NCBI RefSeq assembly: GCF_025833875.1
Contig: NZ_JAOYOD010000001.1
Span: forward strand, 1,674,001-1,738,000
Direction of reading: 5' to 3'
DNA length: 64,000 bases
DNA from: Reichenbachiella ulvae
GTDB taxonomy: Bacteria > Bacteroidota > Bacteroidia > Cytophagales > Cyclobacteriaceae
Of the stretch, positions 55,293 to 64,000 are shown one piece after another. Below the pieces are notes generated by a model. That model saw nothing but the letters and a program-made list of their open reading frames with translations. It did no database searches and was not told where the DNA came from. Made by a program: the position numbers and the translations under genes. Position 1 is the stretch's first letter. The number at the start of each line of letters is the position of its first letter.

Positions 55293-56178
55293 AAGAGCAT
55301 TGTTCATTCTCATATCATCATGCCTGATGGCATCACTTCATGCACAAAATATCCAACCCAAGGGATTCTTTGTGCAAGACAGCATGAAATTGGGTGAAGA
55401 AATCGAATACACTATCAGTATCGCCTATCCCAAAGACTGGCAAGTAGTATTGCCTGATTCCAACTTTAATTACTCCCCATTCGAGTTTAGTAGGAAAAGC
55501 TATGCACCTACTCGAAGCGACAGCACTTTGGCGATCGACAGTATCACCTACACTTTGAGTAGTTTCGAAATCGACCCTGTTCAGAAATTGCAATTACCGG
55601 TCTATGTGGTCAAAGGAAAGGATAGCATTGAAATTCTATCCAATATGGATTCGATCATTTTTAAAGAATTAATCCAAAACGTTCCTGACAGTATCATCCT
55701 CAAACAAAACCTGGCATTCAAAGAGCTGGAATACTCGATCAATTACTGGTATATCTCGATTGGAGTAGCATTACTCATTGTCATTTTAGTCGCTGTGTAT
55801 TATTTCTTCGGCTCCCAAATCATTGCGAGATACAAGCTGTATCAGCTCAACCGAGATTATAAGAAGTTCATGATGCAGTTCGAAGAAGGTGTTCAAAAAG
55901 TAAAAGCCAATCAAGACAACACCCATGCGATAGAGGCAATGGTTTTACTATGGAAGCAATTCATGGAAAGAATGGAAAACAGGCCATTTACTAAATATAC
56001 TTCCAAAGAAATCGTAGCAGCAGGATATGGTGATGGACTAAAAGGCGTACTTCAAAAAATAGATTCAGCGATTTATGGTCGTTTGACCGTGGAGGATATT
56101 TATAGAAATCTTGATTCCTTGAGTCATTTCACAACAGAGCGTTTCGAGAGAAAAAGAGAGGAGGTAAAAAATGGGTGA
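55285..56178 (+). CDS. Membrane protein of the bat operon, DUF4381-like
   Basis: 297 residues from GTG 55285, which directly precedes a signal peptide (VKRALFILISSCLMASLHAQ) and overlaps the DUF58 stop by 8 bp. An ORF with ATG 55234 exists but would put 17 charged residues before the signal. A periplasmic beta-rich region is followed by one TM helix (WYISIGVALLIVILVAVYYF, near 155-175) and a helical cytoplasmic part. The family assignment rests on context and architecture. Confidence 0.75.
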   Translation: MVKRALFILISSCLMASLHAQNIQPKGFFVQDSMKLGEEIEYTISIAYPKDWQVVLPDSNFNYSPFEFSRKSYAPTRSDSTLAIDSITYTLSSFEIDPVQKLQLPVYVVKGKDSIEILSNMDSIIFKELIQNVPDSIILKQNLAFKELEYSINYWYISIGVALLIVILVAVYYFFGSQIIARYKLYQLNRDYKKFMMQFEEGVQKVKANQDNTHAIEAMVLLWKQFMERMENRPFTKYTSKEIVAAGYGDGLKGVLQKIDSAIYGRLTVEDIYRNLDSLSHFTTERFERKREEVKNG

Positions 56179-57223
56179 GCAAATCGCTAATTCTTCGCAA
56201 TGGCTGTCATGGCACTGGTTTAGCTGGGAAACGCTGCAAAACTTCAATTGGGAATTCCCAATGGTTTTTTATGCCCTGATAGCACTTCCCTTGATCCTAC
56301 TTATTTGGTTTATCATAGACAGAAGAAAGCGTCAGAGTCTATCGATCGCTCTTACCAAAAGTGATATCAAATGGAGCCCGGTCAGTTTGCTCAGATTGAT
56401 TCCTAATTTCATTCTGATCCTATCATTCGCATTATTGCTCTTGGCATTGGCGCGTCCTCAAAAGACCAATGAAAAAGTAGAGCAATGGACAGAAGGGATT
56501 GACATCATGTTACTGATAGATATTTCTGAATCCATGCAGATCGAAGATTTCCGTCCCAACAGACTGGAAGCTGCCAAAAATGTAGCCAGAGAGTTTGTCA
56601 TGGGTAGATTTCAAGATCGAATAGGCTTGGTGGTCTTTTCAGGAGAGGCTTATTCGCGTTCTCCACTTACCACCGATTATGACCTCCTGAATACCTACAT
56701 CGATGACATAGATTTTGACCTGATCCAAAAAGGTGGGACGGCCATGGGTAGTGCCCTTGCAGTAGGAACCAATCGCATGCGCGAATCAGATTCTAAGTCC
56801 AAAGTAATGATTTTGCTAAGCGACGGGGACAACAATGCAGGCAACATTGACCCCATCATCGCTGCAGAACTAGCCGATGCCTACGATATCAAAATTTACA
56901 CCATCGCTATTGGAAAAGAAGGTCGAGTACCTTTCGGAAAGGACTATTTTGGAAGAACGCGCTATGTTGAAAACACACTAAACGAAACCACCTTAAGGAA
57001 GATAGCAGAAATCGGACATGGCGAATTCTACCGTGTATCTGACAACAAAGCGCTGGAGAACGTATTTGCGCTGATCGACAAATACGAAAAAGCTGAAATC
57101 AAAGAAAATCGTTTCAAGGATACGACAGACTTCTACCCTATTTATCTTAAGTGGGGTATTGTTTTCTTCCTTCTTTGGATGCTACTGAAGTCCACTTTTA
57201 TCAGCAATATCCTGCAGGACTAA
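56171..57223 (+). CDS. VWA-domain membrane protein, BatA-like
   Basis: 350 residues. Two N-terminal TM helices (about 31-50 and 76-95), then a von Willebrand A domain with MIDAS DISES at 117-121 and GGTAMGSALAVG, and a C-terminal TM helix. It overlaps the previous gene by 8 bp. The stop overlaps the convergent murB stop by 4 bp, so no further bat genes follow at this locus. Confidence 0.88.
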   Translation: MGEQIANSSQWLSWHWFSWETLQNFNWEFPMVFYALIALPLILLIWFIIDRRKRQSLSIALTKSDIKWSPVSLLRLIPNFILILSFALLLLALARPQKTNEKVEQWTEGIDIMLLIDISESMQIEDFRPNRLEAAKNVAREFVMGRFQDRIGLVVFSGEAYSRSPLTTDYDLLNTYIDDIDFDLIQKGGTAMGSALAVGTNRMRESDSKSKVMILLSDGDNNAGNIDPIIAAELADAYDIKIYTIAIGKEGRVPFGKDYFGRTRYVENTLNETTLRKIAEIGHGEFYRVSDNKALENVFALIDKYEKAEIKENRFKDTTDFYPIYLKWGIVFFLLWMLLKSTFISNILQD

Positions 57224-58236
57224 AGGATATTCACTTCTGGATGGATAGTGATATCAAATTTCGCAAGGACAGAAGCCTGAATATCAAGGGCCAATTGGTA
57301 CAACTCTTTACCACTGCCACCGCCATGGTTGACCAGAACCAATGCCTGTTTGTCGTGCACACCGATATTTCCAATACGCTTGCCCTTCCACCCTGCTTGC
57401 TCAATCAACCAGCCTGCCGGGACTTTTACTTCTCCACTGCCCTGCGGATAGCCCGGCGCATCATATGACTCCTTCAGTGCTGCATACTTGGCTTCAGTCA
57501 CTACAGGGTTTTTGAAAAAACTCCCTGAGTTCCCAATCTTCACCGGATCTGGCAATTTTGATTGGCGAATAGAAATCACTGCGTCACTTACGTCTTTGAT
57601 CGTTGGTTGAGTAATTCCTCTTTGAGATAAGGTTTCATTGATCGCCCCATAACTCGTATTCAGGATAGGATTTTTGGTCAATTTGATCGTCACAGAACTG
57701 ATCACATACTGCCCTTTCAATTCCTTCTTGAAGACACTTTCTCTATAACCGAACTGACAAGCCTCTCCATCAAAGGTCTCCAATTCTAACGATCGGTTAT
57801 TCAAGGCTTCCAATGACACAAAAACATCTTTGATCTCTACACCATAGGCCCCAATATTTTGCATCGGAGCAGCCCCAACTGTCCCAGGAATCAGGGACAT
57901 ATTTTCTATCCCTCCCCAACCCTGTTCAATTGTATACAGAACTAAATCATGCCAAACCTCTCCTGCCGCCACTTTTAGAACTACTTCCTGATCTGATTCT
58001 TCCAGGACCTCTATTCCTTTCAGACTATTTTTAATGATCAACCCGTCAAAATCGCCAGTCAAAAGGACATTTGACCCCCCACCCAAAATATAGTAGGCCA
58101 AATCATGCTTACCAGCCCATTTGAGTGCGTTTTTTAGATCCTCTAATTCGGTTATATCAGTAAAAAAATCAGCCTTGGCCTCCAGGCCGAAGGTATTGTA
58201 GGGTTGAAGCGAAACGCCTTCTAAAATTTCAGACAT
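57220..58236 (-). CDS. murB: UDP-N-acetylenolpyruvoylglucosamine reductase
   Basis: 338 residues, type I MurB. It reduces UDP-GlcNAc-enolpyruvate to UDP-MurNAc with NADPH and FAD. FAD-binding motifs are YILGGGSNVLL and IPGTVGAAPMQNIGAYG. The catalytic Ser is in IGNSGSFFKNPVV and the Glu in the C-terminal HPEVNIL. It stands alone on the minus strand between bat genes and gyrB. Confidence 0.95.
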   Translation of the reverse strand: MSEILEGVSLQPYNTFGLEAKADFFTDITELEDLKNALKWAGKHDLAYYILGGGSNVLLTGDFDGLIIKNSLKGIEVLEESDQEVVLKVAAGEVWHDLVLYTIEQGWGGIENMSLIPGTVGAAPMQNIGAYGVEIKDVFVSLEALNNRSLELETFDGEACQFGYRESVFKKELKGQYVISSVTIKLTKNPILNTSYGAINETLSQRGITQPTIKDVSDAVISIRQSKLPDPVKIGNSGSFFKNPVVTEAKYAALKESYDAPGYPQGSGEVKVPAGWLIEQAGWKGKRIGNIGVHDKQALVLVNHGGGSGKELYQLALDIQASVLAKFDITIHPEVNIL

Positions 58237-58354
58237 GAATCAGTATTATTCCTCGACAAAGCGGTAAAAAATGCAATTTATGAAAGCCTTTCAGATATCC
58301 TTTCTAAACCCTCAAAAAACTCAATAATAGCACCCATAAAAAGGGTATTTTTAG

Positions 58355-58362
58355 TAGCTTTG
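58355..58362 (+). promoter_or_regulatory. -7 element upstream of gyrB
   Basis: TAGCTTTG matches TAnnTTTG, about 160 bp before the start, giving a long untranslated leader. No TTG at the standard distance. Confidence 0.4.
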
Positions 58363-58488
58363 GAGGATTTTAATTAGTAGATCGAACTGCTAATTTATAA
58401 TTCAAAAGAATTTGGTTTTAAACTACTGAAAACAAGAGACTTGAAAAAGTCAATAGGTTTTCGGTCTGATAAAATTTCAATTTCCTGA

Positions 58489-60477
<1,989 letters not shown>

Positions 60478-60497
60478 TCCGCTCACATAAAAAAAAC

Positions 60498-60529
60498 AAA
60501 AAGGGATGCTATTCGGTATCCCTTTTTTT
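60498..60529. terminator. Bidirectional terminator between gyrB and the DUF423 gene
   Basis: AAAAAGGGAT (60498-60507) pairs with ATCCCTTTTT (60518-60527) with T runs on both sides. Its right arm lies inside the last codons of the DUF423 gene (KKRDTE). Confidence 0.8.
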
Positions 60530-60892
60530 ATTGACAGCCAATAGCATCAAAATCCAACCTACAAGAAACCCAATCCCTCCTACTGGAGTTATGGCACCCC
60601 AAACTTTGATACCAGTCACACTCAGTATGTAAAGTGAGCCACTGAAGATAATTATTCCAGCTACAAATGAATAAAATGCCCAGTTCAATCGGCTAGAATG
60701 AAACTCCTTAAATAATATTCCTGTGATCAGGATCGCAAAAGTGTGAATCGCTTGATAAAGCACCCCTGTATCGAATGTATCCAATGTACCATGTGCTATT
60801 AGAGTCGATTTCAACCCATGAGCCCCAAAAGCTCCAATGGCCACCGTCAAAAAGCCAAAAACTGCTCCTGTTTTTATTACATTATTGTTCAT
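60509..60892 (-). CDS. DUF423 small membrane protein
   Basis: 127 residues, four TM helices, with the family motif FLTVAIGAFGAHGLKSTL near the N terminus. Its function is unknown. The 3' end of the gene is part of a terminator shared with gyrB. Confidence 0.9.
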   Translation of the reverse strand: MNNNVIKTGAVFGFLTVAIGAFGAHGLKSTLIAHGTLDTFDTGVLYQAIHTFAILITGILFKEFHSSRLNWAFYSFVAGIIIFSGSLYILSVTGIKVWGAITPVGGIGFLVGWILMLLAVNKKRDTE

Positions 60893-60897
60893 TAGTA

Positions 60898-60905
60898 TAG
60901 ATTTG
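60898..60905 (+). promoter_or_regulatory. -7 element for modA
   Basis: TAGATTTG matches TAnnTTTG exactly and lies 17 bp before ATG 60923, so the mRNA leader would be very short. Confidence 0.5.
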
Positions 60906-60922
60906 AGTCAAATTAATCTAGC

Positions 60923-61657
60923 ATGCAAATAAGAGTAATTCTACTCATCTTTTGTTTCCTTTTTCTTCAGAACTTATCCAAGGCACAAGCTATTCGTGTG
61001 GCAGCAGCTTCGAGCATGACTGATTTCCTTCTGGAGCTTGAATCTAAGTTTGAAAAAGAAACTGGGATAGAGCTTGAAGTTATCTCCAACAGTTCGGGAA
61101 CAATAGCCAATCAAATCCAAAACGGGGCACCTTTCGATGTCTTTCTGTCAGCCAATGAGAAATATACTAATGCCCTATTTCAAAAAGGTATAGGCATAAA
61201 TCAACCCATGACCTTTGCTTATAGCCAGTTGGTTTTTTGGTCTAAACACCCCATTGAAAGCATTTCAAACACCTTAACAAATGACAATTGTAAATCAATT
61301 GCGATTGCTCAACCCGAGTTAGCCCCTTTTGGTTCTTTGGCATCCCTGTATATCACTGACAGTCTTCAGCTTGGTAGCCAAGTAAAAAACAAAATGGTTT
61401 ATGGAAATAACATATCCATGATCAATCAATATATATATGCTCAATCCGTGGATGCTGCATTTACTTCACTTTCCTCCTTTATAAAACTAAAAAAAACACA
61501 GCCTGATTTTTGGACAATCATAGAGCCTCATCAACTAGGGAGCATAGCCCAGAGTGCTTTATTACTAAATAATCAAGGTTCTTCTTTTATTAATTATTTG
61601 TTTCAAAACGAAATTTCAAATGAGACACTATTGAAATATGGATATATGTTAAAATAA
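60923..61657 (+). CDS. modA: Molybdate-type ABC transporter substrate-binding protein
   Basis: 244 residues. Signal peptide (VILLIFCFLFLQNLSKAQA), then the ModA pattern: IRVAAASSMTDFLLELESKF, SNSSGTIANQIQNGAPFDVF and a C-terminal YGYML. Oxyanion contacts are expected in the AASSM and SSGT loops. No modB or modC follows; the next gene is an unrelated surface protein, so the permease must be elsewhere or the gene is an orphan. Confidence 0.87.
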   Translation: MQIRVILLIFCFLFLQNLSKAQAIRVAAASSMTDFLLELESKFEKETGIELEVISNSSGTIANQIQNGAPFDVFLSANEKYTNALFQKGIGINQPMTFAYSQLVFWSKHPIESISNTLTNDNCKSIAIAQPELAPFGSLASLYITDSLQLGSQVKNKMVYGNNISMINQYIYAQSVDAAFTSLSSFIKLKKTQPDFWTIIEPHQLGSIAQSALLLNNQGSSFINYLFQNEISNETLLKYGYMLK

Positions 61658-61759
61658 AAATAATAAATTGTGTTTTTCTTATATTAATAAAATAAAATAG
61701 GAGGATATCTGATTTTTTAAATTAGGTGAATACACTAAAAAAACAAGAAAGGGTTTATC

Positions 61760-61767
61760 TACTTTTG
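61760..61767 (+). promoter_or_regulatory. -7 element for the large surface protein gene
   Basis: TACTTTTG matches TAnnTTTG, 91 bp before ATG 61859. Confidence 0.45.
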
Positions 61768-61858
61768 TAAAAGAGGGGTAGTATAACCATCTGTAAATGA
61801 AAACCATTCAAGAACAATCAAGATAAGAACCAGGTTGCTCTTGATATTAAATTAACTT

Positions 61859-64000
61859 ATGACACCAAACCTTATTCGAATCTTAGTTGGATTATTTTTA
61901 TTTTCCATTCCTGCCATAGGTCAGGCCACAGATTGGTACACATACAAATCTGGTGATTGGACCAATGCGGACAACTGGACTACAGATGCATCTGGTACTT
62001 TAAGGACCAACCCCTCATCTTTGTACCCAAATTTATCTACTGACAATGTCTACATCTTGAATGGTGACGAAATCACGGTAGGTACCAATGGAATCAGTGT
62101 TGCCTCACTTACCATCAATGATGGTGGGGTATTAATTTTAGGGCAAACAGACTCACATAACTTTACCTCAATCAGCGGGTCTGGAAAGATTAAAATCGCT
62201 AGTGACAACTTTCCAAGTGGAGACTACAGTAATTTTAATGGTGAAGGAGACGGTACCGTGGAATTCGTTGATCAATCTCCGGCTGCAGATTATGCAATAG
62301 AAAGTGTACATACTTTCAATAACATGATTGTCAATCTAGCAAGCAACACACTAATCCAGCTAGCAGATATTACTTTAAATGGTGACCTGACCATTAATTC
62401 AGGCACCTATCAGATTAACGATAATACATCTGATGGTTATTCAGACAACGATACTCCACTCAATTTATTAATCAATGGAGATGTCTCTGTTTCCAGTGGC
62501 ACAGCCATAACTGTGGGTAATGTAGATGCTGTCACAGCGGTAGGTTCTTTCGGTATATTTAGTTTTCACCAATTTGAAATCAAAGGTGACTTCAACAATA
62601 ATGGAACTGTTTCGTTCACCAACCTCTCCAGCACATCCATAGCAGATGAAAGATATCTAGATAAATACCCAAGCGCATCTGACGATGACAACTCCGTATC
62701 ACCAGTAATACCTTCAAGTGAATACGGAGTGGTTGAGTTATTATTTACGAGCGCAGTACATGATCAGACGCTTTCCTGTAATGGCTCTACTGACCTATAT
62801 AGAATTGAAATCAACAAAGGGACAAGTCAGACTTACGCTGCAATAATCACTGCCAGCAGCAGTAGCAATTTTCGACTTTTAGGAAGAATTGCCATGGGTC
62901 AATCCGATGATTTCTCTAATTCTCCCTCTATAAATAATGACCGAGCACTCGGATTAGAAGCGGGCATACTAAAATTAGGTTCCAACATCCTAATATCGGC
63001 GATCGCTAAGGACGACACCAACGGAACCCAGGCCAGAACTCAAGGTACAAGTAGTAACTATGTGATAGATGAAGATGCGCAGCTATGGTTGTCAAGCAAT
63101 TCCAGCATTACAAAATCTGTAGCTACAGGTTGTCAGGTACTAGGGAAATTCAAAATATCTGATGATGCCACCTATACCTTTTCAGGTTCTGGACAAAGAG
63201 CGATACTCATAGACAATGAAGGCAGTTTTGAAATGACTGGTGGTACAGTTGACCTAACACAATTTAGAAACTACTTTGGATCTAGTACTCCGCGTGGATC
63301 CTTTGTAATGACTGGTGGAACCCTGAATATTGGAGGCGGAGATGCTGATGCCAATCATGCCATTTTCAGTTTACCATGGAATGATCAGGTTTTCATTTTG
63401 AGTGCCGCTAACCAGGCAGATCCGCCTGTGATTAATATCACGCTGGATGCAGACAATCGTGGCAAAGCCAATACTGCCATTCAAATCGGAGTAGCTGAAG
63501 GCAATTACAATATCGGAACCAGTGAAATCAATATCATCAAATCCGTCAATACGGATTACAAAATTGTCTCCACAGCCCCTTTATACAATTTGGACATAAC
63601 GGATTCTGGAACAGGAGAAATCATCATTGACAATACACCGGACTCTAATGGCGATTATATATCGGGCGGAGGACTCCCTTCTACCGACGAATCTGGAACT
63701 GTAGGTTCACCCGCAGAAGATGCTGCAGCACTTTCCATATTAAACAACCTCATCATCACTGATGGCCGCCTAGACGCCAATGATCAAAATATTACCATTG
63801 GAAACCTCCTTACTGTTACTAATGGCGCAGAATATGACCCTGGTACAAATGCTACCATTCTAAGTGGAAGTTCTTCCATGCAATCCATTAGCCTAAACGG
63901 TACTACTCCGATCGTAGGGGGTGGATTTTATAACTTGACACTTTCGACTTCAGGGACTACCAAAAACTTGAGTGGTGACCTAGCTACTTATGTAGTATTA
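61859..64000 (+). CDS. Large secreted surface/adhesin-like protein (5' part)
   Basis: Open from ATG 61859 to the end of the window (714 codons, no stop), so it is truncated at the right edge. Signal peptide (IRILVGLFLFSIPAIGQA), then an opening module WYTYKSGDWTNADNWTTDAS typical of Bacteroidota surface proteins. Long Ser/Thr/Asn/Gly-rich beta-repeat sequence follows, with recurring LTINDGGVL, LTINSGTYQI, SFEMTGGTVDL and SFVMTGGTLNIGGG units resembling a beta-helix. A T9SS sorting domain is expected at the missing C terminus (inference). Confidence 0.82.
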   Translation, partial: MTPNLIRILVGLFLFSIPAIGQATDWYTYKSGDWTNADNWTTDASGTLRTNPSSLYPNLSTDNVYILNGDEITVGTNGISVASLTINDGGVLILGQTDSHNFTSISGSGKIKIASDNFPSGDYSNFNGEGDGTVEFVDQSPAADYAIESVHTFNNMIVNLASNTLIQLADITLNGDLTINSGTYQINDNTSDGYSDNDTPLNLLINGDVSVSSGTAITVGNVDAVTAVGSFGIFSFHQFEIKGDFNNNGTVSFTNLSSTSIADERYLDKYPSASDDDNSVSPVIPSSEYGVVELLFTSAVHDQTLSCNGSTDLYRIEINKGTSQTYAAIITASSSSNFRLLGRIAMGQSDDFSNSPSINNDRALGLEAGILKLGSNILISAIAKDDTNGTQARTQGTSSNYVIDEDAQLWLSSNSSITKSVATGCQVLGKFKISDDATYTFSGSGQRAILIDNEGSFEMTGGTVDLTQFRNYFGSSTPRGSFVMTGGTLNIGGGDADANHAIFSLPWNDQVFILSAANQADPPVINITLDADNRGKANTAIQIGVAEGNYNIGTSEINIIKSVNTDYKIVSTAPLYNLDITDSGTGEIIIDNTPDSNGDYISGGGLPSTDESGTVGSPAEDAAALSILNNLIITDGRLDANDQNITIGNLLTVTNGAEYDPGTNATILSGSSSMQSISLNGTTPIVGGGFYNLTLSTSGTTKNLSGDLATYVVL

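Overview
The window comes from a Bacteroidota chromosome, most likely a marine, gliding-type member of the Cytophagia. The evidence is family content and promoter style. It carries type IX secretion sorting domains, DUF5686, DUF4296, DUF349 and DUF4469 proteins, and a bat-type VWA operon. Several promoters have the phylum-specific form TTG, 19-20 bp, TAnnTTTG. TTG and GTG starts are fairly common. The genus assignment is inference.

Layout: 1-7.6 kb is housekeeping (glycosyltransferase, pdxH, miaE-like, yqgE, DUF349, tRNA-Thr, a divergent Nramp relative). 7.8-8.7 kb has a DUF4469 DNA-binding-like protein followed by a tandem array of small hairpins. 9.0-17.3 kb is a complete type II-C CRISPR-Cas9 locus. 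A tracrRNA is divergent from cas9 on the minus strand, followed by a 1567-aa Cas9, a REP-associated tyrosine transposase (RAYT) inserted between cas9 and cas1, then cas1, cas2, and an array of 19 spacers. REP-like palindromes sit at each junction, and one lies in frame inside the RAYT gene. The tracrRNA anti-repeat shows that the crRNA strand is the minus strand, opposite to the cas genes. Each repeat carries a near-consensus Bacteroidota promoter ending at the repeat-spacer border. 17.3-17.9 kb holds a decayed 194-bp tandem duplication.

17.9-24.5 kb has a secreted T9SS protein, a TPR-LuxR regulator, a degenerate nucleotidyl cyclase and a DUF5686 outer-membrane protein. 24.6-35.0 kb is one 12-gene minus-strand chemosensory operon: receiver, STAS, CheY, CheA, two CheW, MCP, CheR, a kinase-like protein lacking its phospho-histidine, CheD, CheB and a CheC-like phosphatase. 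It is preceded by a clear promoter. 35.2-41.2 kb has a NarL-type regulator, a DHp-only kinase fragment protein and a 1423-aa multi-PAS/GAF kinase.

41.4-64 kb is mixed: an SMP-30-like lipoprotein, a glycine-rich T9SS protein, an RluA-family pseudouridine synthase, a PiT phosphate transporter, two unknown proteins, a MurQ plus sugar-kinase recycling pair, a cytochrome b5-like protein, MutS2, a DUF4296 lipoprotein, a partial bat operon, MurB, GyrB, DUF423, ModA and the start of a very large secreted protein that runs off the window.

The most unusual features are the REP/RAYT colonisation of the cas operon, including a RAYT that encodes a REP palindrome in frame; the repeated tracrRNA tail module; the self-complementary 23-bp tandem array after the DUF4469 gene; and three signalling proteins with missing or altered key parts (Asn in place of the H-box His, DHp without ATPase, cyclase lacking metal and catalytic residues).
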